Part shown: positions 1 to 5,824 of the stretch, piece after piece | Position numbering within the stretch: position 1 is the stretch's first letter | How the letters are laid out: each line of letters opens with the position of its first letter | Source of the DNA: Oscillospiraceae bacterium | Lineage (GTDB): Bacteria; Bacillota; Clostridia; Oscillospirales; Ruminococcaceae | Reading direction: 5' to 3' | Length of the DNA: 5,824 nucleotides | Assembly (NCBI GenBank): GCA_019416775.1 | Contig: DXWR01000159.1 | Span: 1 to 5,824 of the forward strand | Notes under the pieces: model-generated | What the model saw: the letters and a program-made list of their open reading frames with translations, nothing else | What the model was told of the DNA's origin: nothing | The model's database searches: none | Program-made: the position numbers and the translations under genes

Positions 1-540
1 ATCACCACCTTCGGCGCCACCATTGCGTTCCGCCTGCGGCTGTTCGGGCGCTACCGCAACTCCAAAAAGCTGATCCGGATGCTGGAAAACAAAGATTCCG
101 CCTGGAAGTACAAAGACCTGCAAAAGCAGGTGCGCTACGCCTATTTCCTGATTCAAAACGCCTGGAGCTGCCAAAATATGTCTCCCGCCAAAGATGTCAT
201 GTCCCCCTCCTTATACGAAAATTTTCAGTCCAAGCTGGCTTGGATGGATTACCGCCACGAGCGGAACATTTTGGAGGACATCCGGCTGTTAGAAGCCTCC
301 CCGGTGGCGGTATATGACGATGTGGACGATTCTTTAGACTACGTCTGGCTTTACATCTCCGGTTCCATGGTGGACTACATCCTCAATACCGAAACTCAAA
401 CCATCGTCCGCGGCAACACCAAGCCGGAAAAGTTTGGGGAATACTGGGAGTTTGTCCGCAATCAGCAGGGAAACTGGGTGCTGAATCAGATTCTGCAAAA
501 AGATCAAGAAAATCTGCTGCCCTCCAACCGGCAGCCCTAA
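1..540 (+). CDS. Tim44-like domain protein, 3' part only (5' end outside window)
   Basis: The reading frame is open from base 1, so the ATG at 79 is probably internal; 179 residues are visible. The first ~10 residues (ITTFGATIAF) are hydrophobic and are followed by a basic stretch (RLRLFGRYRNSKKLIR), which fits the end of a membrane segment with a positive cytoplasmic flank. The rest resembles the Tim44-like (NTF2-fold) domain: a helix with YFLIQNAW, then a central YDDVDD..DYVWLYISGSMVDY strand pair, then FGEYWEFVR and NWVLNQILQ near the end, which is the usual closing pattern of this family. In bacteria such domains sit on membrane-anchored proteins of poorly defined function, and the mitochondrial import role of Tim44 should not be transferred. 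The gene ends 12 bases before a terminator hairpin and converges with the esterase gene. The family call is from pattern recognition; the membrane anchor is inferred from a fragment. Confidence 0.7.
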   Translation: MTTFGATIAFRLRLFGRYRNSKKLIRMLENKDSAWKYKDLQKQVRYAYFLIQNAWSCQNMSPAKDVMSPSLYENFQSKLAWMDYRHERNILEDIRLLEASPVAVYDDVDDSLDYVWLYISGSMVDYILNTETQTIVRGNTKPEKFGEYWEFVRNQQGNWVLNQILQKDQENLLPSNRQP

Positions 541-552
541 AGAAAAGACAAA

Positions 553-583
553 AAGGCTTGGTTTTGCGCCAAGCCTTCTTTTT
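553..583. terminator. Bidirectional rho-independent terminator
   Basis: A perfect 9-bp stem, AAGGCTTGG (553-561) with CCAAGCCTT (569-577), encloses a 7-base loop. On the + strand it is followed by CTTTTT (578-583), which ends the Tim44-like gene. On the - strand the stem is followed by a T-rich run (TTTGTCTTTT), 34 bases beyond the esterase stop. It therefore serves both convergent genes. Confidence 0.9.
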
Positions 584-610
584 ATTTCAGTTTGATGTCC
601 GGAAGATTCG

Positions 611-1471
611 TTATATTTCACCATACAGCTTTTTCCGGAAAAATTGCCGGATCCGGTTCTGCACCGGCTCCTGGAAAAACTGCAAATCCCCGTGATCGGC
701 TCCCAACAGCTTTAAAAACGATACATCTGCGCCGCATTCCCGCAACGCCTGATACATCCACTGGCTGTGCTGCACCCCAACGGTGTGATCCTCAGTGCCA
801 TGGATTAGCAGAAAGGGCGGGGCGCCTTTGCGGGCATAATAGACCGGCGAAGCCTTTTTCGCCAGCTCTGGGTTTTGTGCGGAATCCTGCCCCAGCAACA
901 GCGATTCCGGGGTGGCGCTGCGCAGATGTTCCGGGACCTGATCCACCATGCTTCCCAATATAGAAGGGAGGTACCAGGTGCAGGCTGCCTGGACGGCGCT
1001 GGAATAATCCAGGTAATCTCCTTGGTCAAATTCCGGCAGGCCCTCGGTCAATGCGGCCATCGCCGCCAGATAACCCCCGGCGGATTCCCCCATGACGCCG
1101 AACCGCTGCGGGTCAATGGCATAGCGGGACGCATGGGCTTTGAGATACCGGATAGCAGACTTGATGTCGCAAAGGGGGGCGGGGAACTGAGCCTGGTTGC
1201 TGGTGCGGTATTCCACGCTGGCCACCACAAATCCGGCCTTGGCCAACTCCATCAAATAGGGCAGATGCACCCCGATGTTCATCTGCAAAAAAGCCCCGCC
1301 GCAGATCCATACAATGCAGGGATAACTTTCCTTGGCCGGTTTGGGGTAGATCACATCCATCTTTAAGCTGCGGGTGGCGTTGCCGAACCAGTCGTCCACC
1401 TGGGCAAAGGCCACCCCTTGATCCAAGATGTACTGCGGCTGAGTCACCGGTACTTGTAAAATTTCTTCCAT
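611..1471 (-). CDS. Alpha/beta-hydrolase, carboxylesterase/acetyl-esterase type
   Basis: This 286-residue protein has no signal peptide and is probably cytoplasmic. It shows the full catalytic layout of the BD-FAE/hormone-sensitive-lipase-like esterases: an oxyanion-hole segment IVWICGGAF (residues 53-61), nucleophile Ser130 in GESAGG (128-133), Asp228 in LIHGTEDHTV, and His260 in GADHGD. The segment LCDIKSAIRYLKAH before the nucleophile is also typical. Position 57 is Cys where many relatives have His (HGG). Relatives hydrolyse small acyl esters such as acetyl groups on sugars; the substrate here cannot be read from sequence. It lies 74 bases downstream of the fucosidase on the same strand with no convincing promoter between them, so it is probably the second gene of that operon. 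The ATG at 1471 is preceded by a purine-rich GGAAGGAAAA site. A peptidase of the prolyl-oligopeptidase group is a less likely alternative. Confidence 0.85.
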   Translation of the reverse strand: MEEILQVPVTQPQYILDQGVAFAQVDDWFGNATRSLKMDVIYPKPAKESYPCIVWICGGAFLQMNIGVHLPYLMELAKAGFVVASVEYRTSNQAQFPAPLCDIKSAIRYLKAHASRYAIDPQRFGVMGESAGGYLAAMAALTEGLPEFDQGDYLDYSSAVQAACTWYLPSILGSMVDQVPEHLRSATPESLLLGQDSAQNPELAKKASPVYYARKGAPPFLLIHGTEDHTVGVQHSQWMYQALRECGADVSFLKLLGADHGDLQFFQEPVQNRIRQFFRKKLYGEI

Positions 1472-1545
1472 AATCCGTTTTCCTTCCGCTTTCTTTTCCT
1501 AATTACTTTGCCCCGTCCTCATCGCCGGGTTTGCACCCATGTCTT

Positions 1546-3021
1546 TCAGCCCATAGCAATCCGAAACACAATAGGTTTGTCCGTATGGAGCACCGGAGCC
1601 TTTAAGCGCAGGGCATTTTCATCTCGCTCCCAGGCCACCGGCCGGTCCGACCCCAAAAGCTCCACGGCAGAAAGAATGCCGTGAAAGTTTGGTTTGCTGG
1701 AAGCGTCCCGGTCTCCCAATGCTTCCAAAGCGTACTCGCCTGTTTCGTTTTCTTTCAGCACAATGGCGTAGAGGTTGCCGCCGTTGACGGTGTACCGCAC
1801 ATCCCGGCTGGTGAAGTTTTTGGCAATGCCGTCGTTAAACTGCCCCTCCACAATTTGGGTGGGGCCCTCTCCAAACTGCCGCCACAGCTTGCAGCCGTAG
1901 ACGGCCTCCCCGTTGACACGCAGCCATTCTCCCATCTCCCGGAGAATCCGGCGGTCCTCTTCCGGGATGGTGCCGTCGGCTTTAGGCCCGATGTTTAACA
2001 GCAGCCGCCCGTTCTTGCTGACAATGTCCACCAGATCTTGGAGGATTTCCGCCGCCGTGCGGTAGTGGTTGTTTTCGGTGTAGCCCCAAGAATTGAGGGC
2101 CACCGAGGTATCAGTCTGCCAGAGGTAGGGCTTTGACTGGGCAAACTGCCCCCGCTCCACATCCGGCACCGCTGTCCCAAACACAAAGGCGTCGTGCTTG
2201 TAGTTGATCACCACGCCGGTGCCCCATTCTTCTCCCCGGTTATAGTAGTAGGCCGCCAGCTTTCTCAGATAGGGTTTTACGGCACTGTGCTGAATCCACC
2301 AATCAAAGTAAAGGATTTTGGGCCGGTAGCGGTCAATGATCTCACAGGTGCGCACCAACCAGTCCTCCAAAAATTCCTGACTGGGGGCAGGGAGGCTGAA
2401 CAGGTCTTGATGATCCGGTTCCGGCATAGCGGGCCAGTAGAAATCCCCTCGCTCCATAGGATCGCGTATGTCGCTGGCAAACTCCTTGCCGTGGCCCATA
2501 AAGAACCAGTGTTCCACCCGGTGGGAAGAGGCGCCGCCCACCAGGCCCTTCTGGGCAAACGCCTGGTTTAGCTCCCCCAGCACATCCCGGTGAGGGCCCA
2601 TTTCATAGGCGTTCCAACGGGAAATCTCACTACGGTACATCTGGAAGCCGTCGTGATGTTCCGCCACCGGCACCACATACTGGGCCCCAGCCCGGGCAAA
2701 CAGCTCCGCCCAGCTCTCCGGGGAAAATTTCTCCCCCCGGAACAGAGGAATAAAATCCTTGTACCCAAATTGATCCTGGGGACCGTAGGTGGCCCGGTGG
2801 TGTTCAAATTCGGGGCTGCCCTGGAGGTACATATTCCGGGAATACCACTCGCTGCCGAAAGCAGGCACCGAATAGATTCCCCAGTGAATAAAGATGCCGA
2901 ATTTCATCTGCCGGTACCATTCCGGCGGCTGGTACTGCTGAAGGGACGCCCAGCTGTCCTTGTACTTTCCGGCAGCAATAACCCGGTCAATCTTTTGCAG
3001 ATAGGATTTGTAATCGTACAT
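1546..3021 (-). CDS. Alpha-L-fucosidase, glycoside hydrolase family GH29
   Basis: This 491-residue enzyme removes terminal alpha-L-fucose from oligosaccharides by a retaining mechanism. From the chosen ATG, family landmarks run in order: FGIFIHWG (41-48, substrate-binding His46), EWYSRNMY (58-65), EHHDGF (121-126), GASSHRVEHWFF in the barrel, nucleophile candidate Asp240 in LYFDWW, acid/base candidate Glu289 in DVERG (by recalled alignment with type A enzymes), SWGY, and the hallmark NGRLLLNIGPKADGTIPE (337-354). A beta-rich tail follows from about residue 385. No signal peptide is visible, so it acts on imported sugars. The frame also has an ATG at 3027, but an AAAGGAG site (3030-3036) lies only 2 bases from that and 8 from the ATG at 3021, so 3021 is preferred. 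It is the first gene of a leftward operon with the esterase. The family is secure; the linkage specificity is unknown. Confidence 0.95.
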   Translation of the reverse strand: MYDYKSYLQKIDRVIAAGKYKDSWASLQQYQPPEWYRQMKFGIFIHWGIYSVPAFGSEWYSRNMYLQGSPEFEHHRATYGPQDQFGYKDFIPLFRGEKFSPESWAELFARAGAQYVVPVAEHHDGFQMYRSEISRWNAYEMGPHRDVLGELNQAFAQKGLVGGASSHRVEHWFFMGHGKEFASDIRDPMERGDFYWPAMPEPDHQDLFSLPAPSQEFLEDWLVRTCEIIDRYRPKILYFDWWIQHSAVKPYLRKLAAYYYNRGEEWGTGVVINYKHDAFVFGTAVPDVERGQFAQSKPYLWQTDTSVALNSWGYTENNHYRTAAEILQDLVDIVSKNGRLLLNIGPKADGTIPEEDRRILREMGEWLRVNGEAVYGCKLWRQFGEGPTQIVEGQFNDGIAKNFTSRDVRYTVNGGNLYAIVLKENETGEYALEALGDRDASSKPNFHGILSAVELLGSDRPVAWERDENALRLKAPVLHTDKPIVFRIAMG

Positions 3022-3029
3022 AACCATGG

Positions 3030-3036
3030 CTCCTTT
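3030..3036 (-). promoter_or_regulatory. Ribosome binding site deciding the fucosidase start
   Basis: AAAGGAG on the - strand sits 2 bases before the ATG at 3027 and 8 bases before the in-frame ATG at 3021. Normal spacing favours the second start and drops two residues (MV) from the longer reading. Confidence 0.75.
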
Positions 3037-3056
3037 CTGGAACTGCTTCTGACTTT

Positions 3057-3084
3057 ATTCTACCGGACCGGCGAAAAAAAGCAA
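3057..3084 (-). promoter_or_regulatory. Candidate sigma-A promoter of the fucosidase-esterase operon
   Basis: On the - strand a -35-like TTGCTT (3084-3079) and a -10-like TAGAAT (3062-3057) are separated by 16 bases. The transcript would start near 3050, leaving a short leader of about 30 bases that contains the ribosome binding site. The spacer holds a small dyad, CCGG-T-CCGG (3063-3071). The call is by consensus matching only. Confidence 0.55.
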
Positions 3085-3113
3085 TGGAGCAGGTTCTTTC
3101 TCGTCTGTCTGTA

Positions 3114-3152
3114 CAAATCCCCGGGATTGGATTTGGTAAAAACGCCAAATCC
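3114..3152. promoter_or_regulatory. Inverted-repeat cluster, candidate operator between divergent promoters
   Basis: The clearest element is a perfect 8-bp inverted repeat, GGATTTGG (3129-3136) and CCAAATCC (3145-3152), separated by 8 bases. A further CAAATCC (3114-3120) pairs with GGATTTG (3129-3135), also across 8 bases, and AATCC-CCG-GGATT (3116-3128) is a nested palindrome. No T-run follows on either strand, so it is not a terminator. It lies upstream of both candidate -35 sites, the position expected for an activator or a shared divergent regulator. The regulator is not in the window. Confidence 0.45.
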
Positions 3153-3172
3153 TCTGCCGCCAAAACCCGCTG

Positions 3173-3200
3173 CTGCAAAACCGAAAAAGTGTGGTATACT
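3173..3200 (+). promoter_or_regulatory. Candidate extended -10 promoter of the flavin reductase operon
   Basis: TATACT (3195-3200) is preceded by TGG (3192-3194), which gives an extended -10 (TGNTATACT). A weak -35 match, CTGCAA (3173-3178), lies 16 bases upstream of the -10. Transcription would start near 3207, giving a leader of about 100 bases before the ATG at 3311. Confidence 0.65.
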
Positions 3201-3296
3201 AGAGTTATTCTTAACATCCATGCCTTTCCCGTCCTCTTTCACCGGCGGCAAAGCCAAGGGGAATATTAAGGCGGAGGAAAACATATTTATTTACTT

Positions 3297-3302
3297 AGGA
3301 GG
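3297..3302 (+). promoter_or_regulatory. Consensus ribosome binding site of the flavin reductase gene
   Basis: AGGAGG lies 8 bases before the ATG at 3311. An out-of-frame ATG at 3304 is too close to the site to compete. Confidence 0.85.
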
Positions 3303-3310
3303 AATGATCT

Positions 3311-3817
3311 ATGCTGCACCCTATTTCCATTTCCGATTTAAAGTTCAACCCCTTCGACGCCATCGGCAAGGACTGGTACTTAGTCACTTCCGGCACTCCG
3401 GATCACTATAACACCATGACCGCCAGCTGGGGCACCATGGGCATCTTCTGGGGCAAGCCGGTGGTGAACACCTTCATCCGCCCCCAGCGGTATACCCATG
3501 AATTCATCGAGAAAAACGACCTCTACACCATCAGCTTTTTCCACGAAGATATGCGCCCCGCATTGCAGCTGTGCGGCAGCAAATCCGGTCGGGACATCGA
3601 CAAAGCGGCAGCCACCGGCTTAAAGCCCATTGCCATTGAGGGCTCCACCTCCTTTGAACAAGCCCGGTTGGTACTGGTCTGCAAAAAGCTGTACGACTAC
3701 CACATCGACCCCGCCCACTTCATCGGAGACGCCAAAGAGCTGGACGCCAAATGGTATCCCCAAAAGGATTACCACCACTGCTATTTCGGGGAGATCATTG
3801 CCGTGTATTCCGAATAA
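3311..3817 (+). CDS. Flavin reductase-like FMN-binding split-barrel protein
   Basis: This 168-residue protein matches the length and pattern of the single-domain flavin reductase-like family (DIM6/NTAB type): an N-terminal strand with WYLVTSG (22-28), the flavin-phosphate-binding region NTMTASWG (34-41), IRPQRYTHEFIE (56-67), a central strand LYTISFF, GSKSGRDIDK (89-98), and a final strand YFGEIIAVY. Members bind FMN as cytoplasmic dimers and some use NAD(P)H to reduce it; many clostridial copies have no proven substrate. It starts the rightward operon, preceded by a consensus ribosome binding site and an extended -10 promoter, and its stop lies 24 bases before the asparaginase-like gene. Nothing in the neighbours identifies a dedicated partner oxygenase or flavoprotein. 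The fold is confident and the specific reaction is open. Confidence 0.9.
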   Translation: MLHPISISDLKFNPFDAIGKDWYLVTSGTPDHYNTMTASWGTMGIFWGKPVVNTFIRPQRYTHEFIEKNDLYTISFFHEDMRPALQLCGSKSGRDIDKAAATGLKPIAIEGSTSFEQARLVLVCKKLYDYHIDPAHFIGDAKELDAKWYPQKDYHHCYFGEIIAVYSE

Positions 3818-3841
3818 GTTGACCTGCCAAGGAGGGAGCCT

Positions 3842-4822
3842 ATGCACATTTTAATGCTGGCCACCGGCGGTACCATCGCCAGCCAATCCAGCCGGGAGGG
3901 GATCCGCCTGGTTCAAAAGCCCCTGCCCCTCTGCCACCGCTACCGGGAGGAAGTGGATCCTGCCGTGGAGTTCACTCTGCGCACCCCGTACCAGATTTTA
4001 AGTGAAAACCTGGACCCCCGCCGGTGGGAGACCTTGCTGGGGCCGCTGCTGACCGAAGATCTATCAGGATTTGATGGAATCCTCATCACCCACGGTTCCG
4101 ACACTTTGTCCTACACCGCCGCCATGGCGGGACTGCTGCTGGGCCACCTGCCTCTCCCGGTGGTGCTCACTGCCGCCGACAAGCCCCTGGAGCACCCCCA
4201 GTCCAACGGCTGGGAAAACTTCCGGGCCGCCGTGGAACTGATCCGCACCGGCACTCCCGGGGTATACGTCACCTACCGAAATCCGGGAGAAAGAACGGTG
4301 ACGGTGTTTGGGTGGGAAGAAATCCTGCAGGCGGATTGTGCGGCAGACCGGTTTGGCTGCCAAACCCCCGTTCCTCTAGGCGCTGCCGAAAATAGCAAAG
4401 TCACTTTGGCCCGACTGCCCCGGCGTTGGAACGCCCCTCTTTGCCCCAACTTGCCGGTGTTGAACCGCAAAGTATTGCAGCTGCTCTGCTATCCCGGCTT
4501 AGATCTACGACAGATCCAGCCCCGTCCGGAAACGGCGGCGGTGCTGCTGCGGCTCTACCACTCCGGCACCGCCCCGGTGGAAGGGGAAGGGGGCGCCGCC
4601 GCCTTCCTGGGGCGCATGGAGCGGATCGGAGTGCCCTGCTATCTGCTGGGCAGCAAGCTGAAAAAGGAAGCCCGGTATGTCACCGCCTACGAGCTGAGTG
4701 CGGGGGGCGGGAAGTTTCTCTCCCACCGGCTTACCCCGGAGGTGGCCTACTGCGGGCTGCTGCTGGCGGCCAACCAACCGGAACTGTCCTCAGAGGACAT
4801 CTGGAAGCGGGTTCTGGGATAG
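3842..4822 (+). CDS. Divergent L-asparaginase-like (type I/II superfamily) protein
   Basis: This 326-residue protein has no signal peptide, so it is presumably cytoplasmic. The N-terminal asparaginase signature TGGTIAS (8-14) supplies the first catalytic Thr (Thr11). The second signature reads THGSDTLSYTAA (83-94), where Ser86 replaces the usual catalytic Thr and Asp87 is kept. VVLTAADKPL (107-116) follows as the next strand. The canonical catalytic Lys, about 71-72 residues after the Asp in the E. coli enzymes, is absent: there is no Lys between 114 and 186. The C-terminal domain is present (LLCYPGLD, LLRLYHSGTA, a late region ending LTPEVAYCGLLLAA), so the gene is not truncated. Typical family members hydrolyse L-asparagine to aspartate and ammonia; that activity is uncertain here. 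AAGGAGGG (3829-3836) lies 5 bases before the ATG, and the 24-base gap to the flavin reductase gene indicates one operon. Confidence 0.85.
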   Translation: MHILMLATGGTIASQSSREGIRLVQKPLPLCHRYREEVDPAVEFTLRTPYQILSENLDPRRWETLLGPLLTEDLSGFDGILITHGSDTLSYTAAMAGLLLGHLPLPVVLTAADKPLEHPQSNGWENFRAAVELIRTGTPGVYVTYRNPGERTVTVFGWEEILQADCAADRFGCQTPVPLGAAENSKVTLARLPRRWNAPLCPNLPVLNRKVLQLLCYPGLDLRQIQPRPETAAVLLRLYHSGTAPVEGEGGAAAFLGRMERIGVPCYLLGSKLKKEARYVTAYELSAGGGKFLSHRLTPEVAYCGLLLAANQPELSSEDIWKRVLG

Positions 4823-4903
4823 GATGAGAAAAAGCGGAGTACAGGCTGCTTTTGGCACAGCGGCCGCAGGTGCATCCGTTTACCGGAAGTGCAAGGTGAT
4901 ACC

Positions 4904-5752
4904 ATGGTAATAAAAATCGGCAATTTTGACTGCACCGAGGTGTGGGACGGAGTATTTTATAAAAAACTTTCCCAGTATCCAAATGTCTCAGACTGGGAAA
5001 TGCGAACGATAATCGAATTTATGGACTATGAAAAAAAGTACGGCAGGGAATGCCCCATCCAATGCGATAACGCCCAGGTCCTGGAGCAGATCCGGGCAGG
5101 GCTCGCCCGCAAAGACGCATACCGAAACGCACCCCGCCCCAAACTGCTCACCGAATGCACCGCCTGCCCGGTTCGGAAAGGGTGTGTCACCGATTATGTG
5201 TGCCACACCACCTCCCCTCAAAATGCAGGAAAGATTTTGGAATGCGGGAAACTGCTGTCGGCGGTAAAAGCGCGAAATGTGCCGGCGGAAGAACTGATGA
5301 AGGAACAGCGGAATGCTGCAAAAGACCCTGCCGACTATTTTGAGTATATCATGTTTACCTGGGGAAACTGCCAGGGAGGAGACCGGCTGGTGACGGAACG
5401 CCGGTTAGGGCGCTTCCCAAACCAGGAAGATTTAAGCCTTCACTTTCATCCCGGGGTCCGGTTTTACTTCAAGTACGACCGGTTAATCAAACATCCAAAC
5501 GCAGTCTGCGACGGGGTGCTGCCCATGAAGGTGAAGGATGAGATTGTCCTTCGGGACTGGGTGGAGCAGATTATAATTCCCACGGAATGCAAAGAACAGC
5601 TCAACCCCTCCATCCCCGGGGATTTGAAGGGCATGGTCATCTACGTTGAAAACAACTGCAAGGATATTTGGGATTGGTCGGAAAAGGTATACCGAATCAT
5701 AGAAAACAGCCCGGAAAACAAAGTGGATTCCATGGATGTAAAAGAATTTTAA
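4904..5752 (+). CDS. Unrecognised cysteine-rich protein with ART-like (DarT/ADP-ribosyltransferase-like) motifs
   Basis: I do not recognise a named family with certainty. The 282-residue product has no signal peptide or membrane segment and carries 12 cysteines, including CPIQC (50-54) and CTACPVRKGC (85-94), a possible metal site. From residue 100 the layout recalls ADP-ribosyltransferase folds: CHTTS..NAGKILECGKLL (100-118, His101), FEYIMFTWGN, VRFYFKY (185-191), and DEIVLRDWVEQIIIP (212-224), in which Glu213 sits where ART-like enzymes often carry their catalytic Glu. This is inference from motif order, not a search. A GTG at 4889 is in frame, but it has no spaced ribosome binding site, whereas AAGGTG (4893-4898) lies 5 bases before the ATG at 4904. 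It follows the asparaginase-like gene by 81 bases without a clear promoter or terminator and ends at a strong terminator. Its ends are visibly more A+T-rich than the upstream genes. Confidence 0.8.
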   Translation: MVIKIGNFDCTEVWDGVFYKKLSQYPNVSDWEMRTIIEFMDYEKKYGRECPIQCDNAQVLEQIRAGLARKDAYRNAPRPKLLTECTACPVRKGCVTDYVCHTTSPQNAGKILECGKLLSAVKARNVPAEELMKEQRNAAKDPADYFEYIMFTWGNCQGGDRLVTERRLGRFPNQEDLSLHFHPGVRFYFKYDRLIKHPNAVCDGVLPMKVKDEIVLRDWVEQIIIPTECKEQLNPSIPGDLKGMVIYVENNCKDIWDWSEKVYRIIENSPENKVDSMDVKEF

Positions 5753-5781
5753 GGCTGTGTTTTCAGCCTGCAAAACACAAA

Positions 5782-5811
5782 ACCCCGGCAGAAACAACCG
5801 TCTGCCGGGGT
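5782..5811. terminator. Rho-independent terminator ending the rightward operon
   Basis: A perfect 11-bp G+C-rich stem, ACCCCGGCAGA (5782-5792) with TCTGCCGGGGT (5801-5811), encloses an 8-base loop. It is followed by CATTTTGTATTAT on the + strand. On the - strand a T-rich TTTGTGTTTT run follows, so it may also stop a leftward transcript entering from beyond the window. A weaker hairpin (GGCTG/CAGCC, 5753-5768) lies between the stop codon and this stem. Confidence 0.88.
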
Positions 5812-5824
5812 CATTTTGTATTAT

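Noticed and set aside
875..1366. 163-codon open frame on the + strand inside the esterase gene
   Set aside because: It is antisense to a protein with a complete catalytic triad; the translation shows no recognisable domain.
1472..1545. Possible separate promoter for the esterase in the 74-bp gap after the fucosidase
   Set aside because: A TAATTA-like sequence is present on the - strand but no -35 lies at a proper distance, and there is no terminator after the fucosidase; co-transcription is simpler.
3222..3272. Possible structured leader (GCCTT...AAGGC with an inner CCC/GGG pairing and a GGC-AAA-GCC hairpin) before the flavin reductase gene
   Set aside because: The pairings are short and broken by a 3' bulge, match no riboswitch or T-box pattern I know, and leave the ribosome binding site free.
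2590..3411. Long open frame on the + strand, running antisense to the fucosidase and across the intergenic region
   Set aside because: It has no ribosome binding site, covers a strongly conserved GH29 gene in the opposite direction and overlaps the flavin reductase start; it is a by-product of high G+C codon use.
4860..4867. GCGGCCGC palindrome between the asparaginase-like gene and the last gene, as a possible terminator or operator
   Set aside because: It is an 8-base G+C palindrome with no loop and no T-run, expected by chance in DNA of this composition.
4824..4910. Possible 28-codon leader ORF whose stop overlaps the ATG of the last gene, as if for translational coupling
   Set aside because: It has no proper ribosome binding site, and its product is unremarkable; the overlap is probably chance.

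Overview
The window looks like chromosomal DNA from a fairly G+C-rich low-GC-phylum relative, most likely a gut-type Clostridia (Oscillospiraceae/Ruminococcaceae-like). This rests on strong AGGAGG-type ribosome binding sites, sigma-A-type promoters, tight operons, U-rich hairpin terminators, and a gene set (cytoplasmic GH29 fucosidase, GESAGG esterase, small flavin reductase, Tim44-like domain protein) familiar from anaerobic Firmicutes. No rRNA, tRNA, CRISPR array, insertion sequence or phage structural gene was found. The taxonomic guess is inference.

Layout: (1) Positions 1-540 (+) hold the 3' part of a Tim44-like domain gene, ending at a bidirectional hairpin terminator (553-583). (2) Positions 3021-611 (-) hold a two-gene operon read leftwards: a GH29 alpha-L-fucosidase, then an alpha/beta-hydrolase esterase, which converges on the same terminator. 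(3) A 283-bp divergent intergenic region (3028-3310) carries a promoter candidate for each direction and, between them, a cluster of AATCC/GGATT inverted half-sites that looks like a regulator binding region. (4) Positions 3311-5752 (+) hold a likely three-gene operon: a flavin reductase-like FMN-binding protein, a divergent asparaginase-like protein, and a cysteine-rich protein of unrecognised family with local resemblance to ADP-ribosyltransferase folds. It ends at a strong hairpin terminator (5782-5811).

The leftward operon is a plausible cytoplasmic glycan-processing pair, in which the fucosidase removes L-fucose and the esterase removes an ester decoration from imported oligosaccharides. 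The rightward operon has no obvious single pathway. Its most interesting members are the asparaginase homologue, which lacks the canonical catalytic lysine and has Ser in place of the second catalytic Thr, and the terminal 282-residue protein, whose HTTS...G.LL / VRFYF / DEIVL layout suggests an ART-like enzyme preceded by a cysteine cluster. No defence or mobile system is firmly demonstrated.
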